A stretch of 64,000 bases of DNA from Dicaeum eximium (taxonomy: Eukaryota > Chordata > Aves > Passeriformes > Dicaeidae). Made by a program: the position numbers and the translations under genes. The notes beneath the pieces were generated by a model. The model was given only the letters and a program-made list of their open reading frames with translations. It was not told where the DNA came from and did not search any database. The stretch spans positions 4,030,472 through 4,094,471 of the forward strand of contig VWZP01009941.1 of assembly GCA_013396995.1 (NCBI GenBank), in the 5' to 3' direction. Positions 63,963 to 64,000 of the stretch are shown piece by piece (the first letter of the stretch is position 1; every line of letters begins with the position of its first letter).

Positions 63963-63997
<35 letters not shown>
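63963..63997. repeat. homopolymer A35 at window end
   Basis: Thirty-five consecutive A. It is not preceded by a polyadenylation hexamer within the previous 40 bases. A simple repeat, a decayed retrocopy tail or an assembly-edge artefact are all possible. Confidence 0.9.
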
Positions 63998-63998
<1 letters not shown>

Positions 63999-64000
63999 AC

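Noticed and set aside
63729..63997. Processed retrocopy ending in polyA
   Set aside because: A splice-acceptor-like sequence precedes the frame, no polyadenylation signal precedes the A run, and polyA-type retrocopies are rare in birds.

Overview
This window looks like non-coding nuclear DNA from a bird, most probably a neoavian. The evidence is its repeats. There are several 3' fragments of CR1 LINEs, the dominant avian retrotransposon, and two solo LTRs of an avian ERVL-type endogenous retrovirus. There are also decayed remnants that resemble old sauropsid interspersed repeats. Base composition is AT-rich and CpG-poor outside one small cluster. There is no bacterial-style gene organisation: no ribosome binding sites, no operons, and no ORF beyond chance length that a repeat does not explain. 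I recognise no protein-coding gene, rRNA, tRNA or CRISPR array. All subfamily assignments are from memory of consensus features and were not searched.

Layout: 1-575 unique; 575-1085 CR1 (+); about 2950-3020 ancient palindromic-repeat remnant; 4731-5262 solo LTR (+); 5608-5711 run of adjacent inverted repeats; 10171-10320 (TGGAA)9(TAGAA)21 array forming the tail of a CR1 (-) at 10321-10545; 12890-12995 and 15015-15180 ancient repeat remnants; 22153-22255 ancient CR1 (-); 31625-32720 long, very decayed ancient CR1 (+); 38055-38390 the only CpG-rich cluster; 42655-42800 and 44270-44542 CR1 (+), with an AT-rich roughly 60-bp tandem repeat between them at 43975-44220; 49330-49418 ancient repeat remnant; 51208-51241 near-perfect palindrome; 53593-53790 CR1 (-); 58271-58847 solo LTR (-) with a perfect 5-bp target-site duplication; 62578-63090 CR1 (+); 63729-63823 a weak candidate 3'-terminal exon, followed by a 35-A run at the window end.

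The remaining sequence is intergenic or intronic with no recognisable function. The window could be a gene desert or the inside of a very large intron; the sequence alone cannot separate these. I did not find a convincing undescribed biological system. The best leads are the palindrome near 51.2 kb, the hairpin cluster at 5.6 kb, the CpG cluster with an inverted forkhead-like motif pair at 38.1-38.4 kb, a possible conserved element at 49.85-50.28 kb, and the candidate exon at 63.7 kb.
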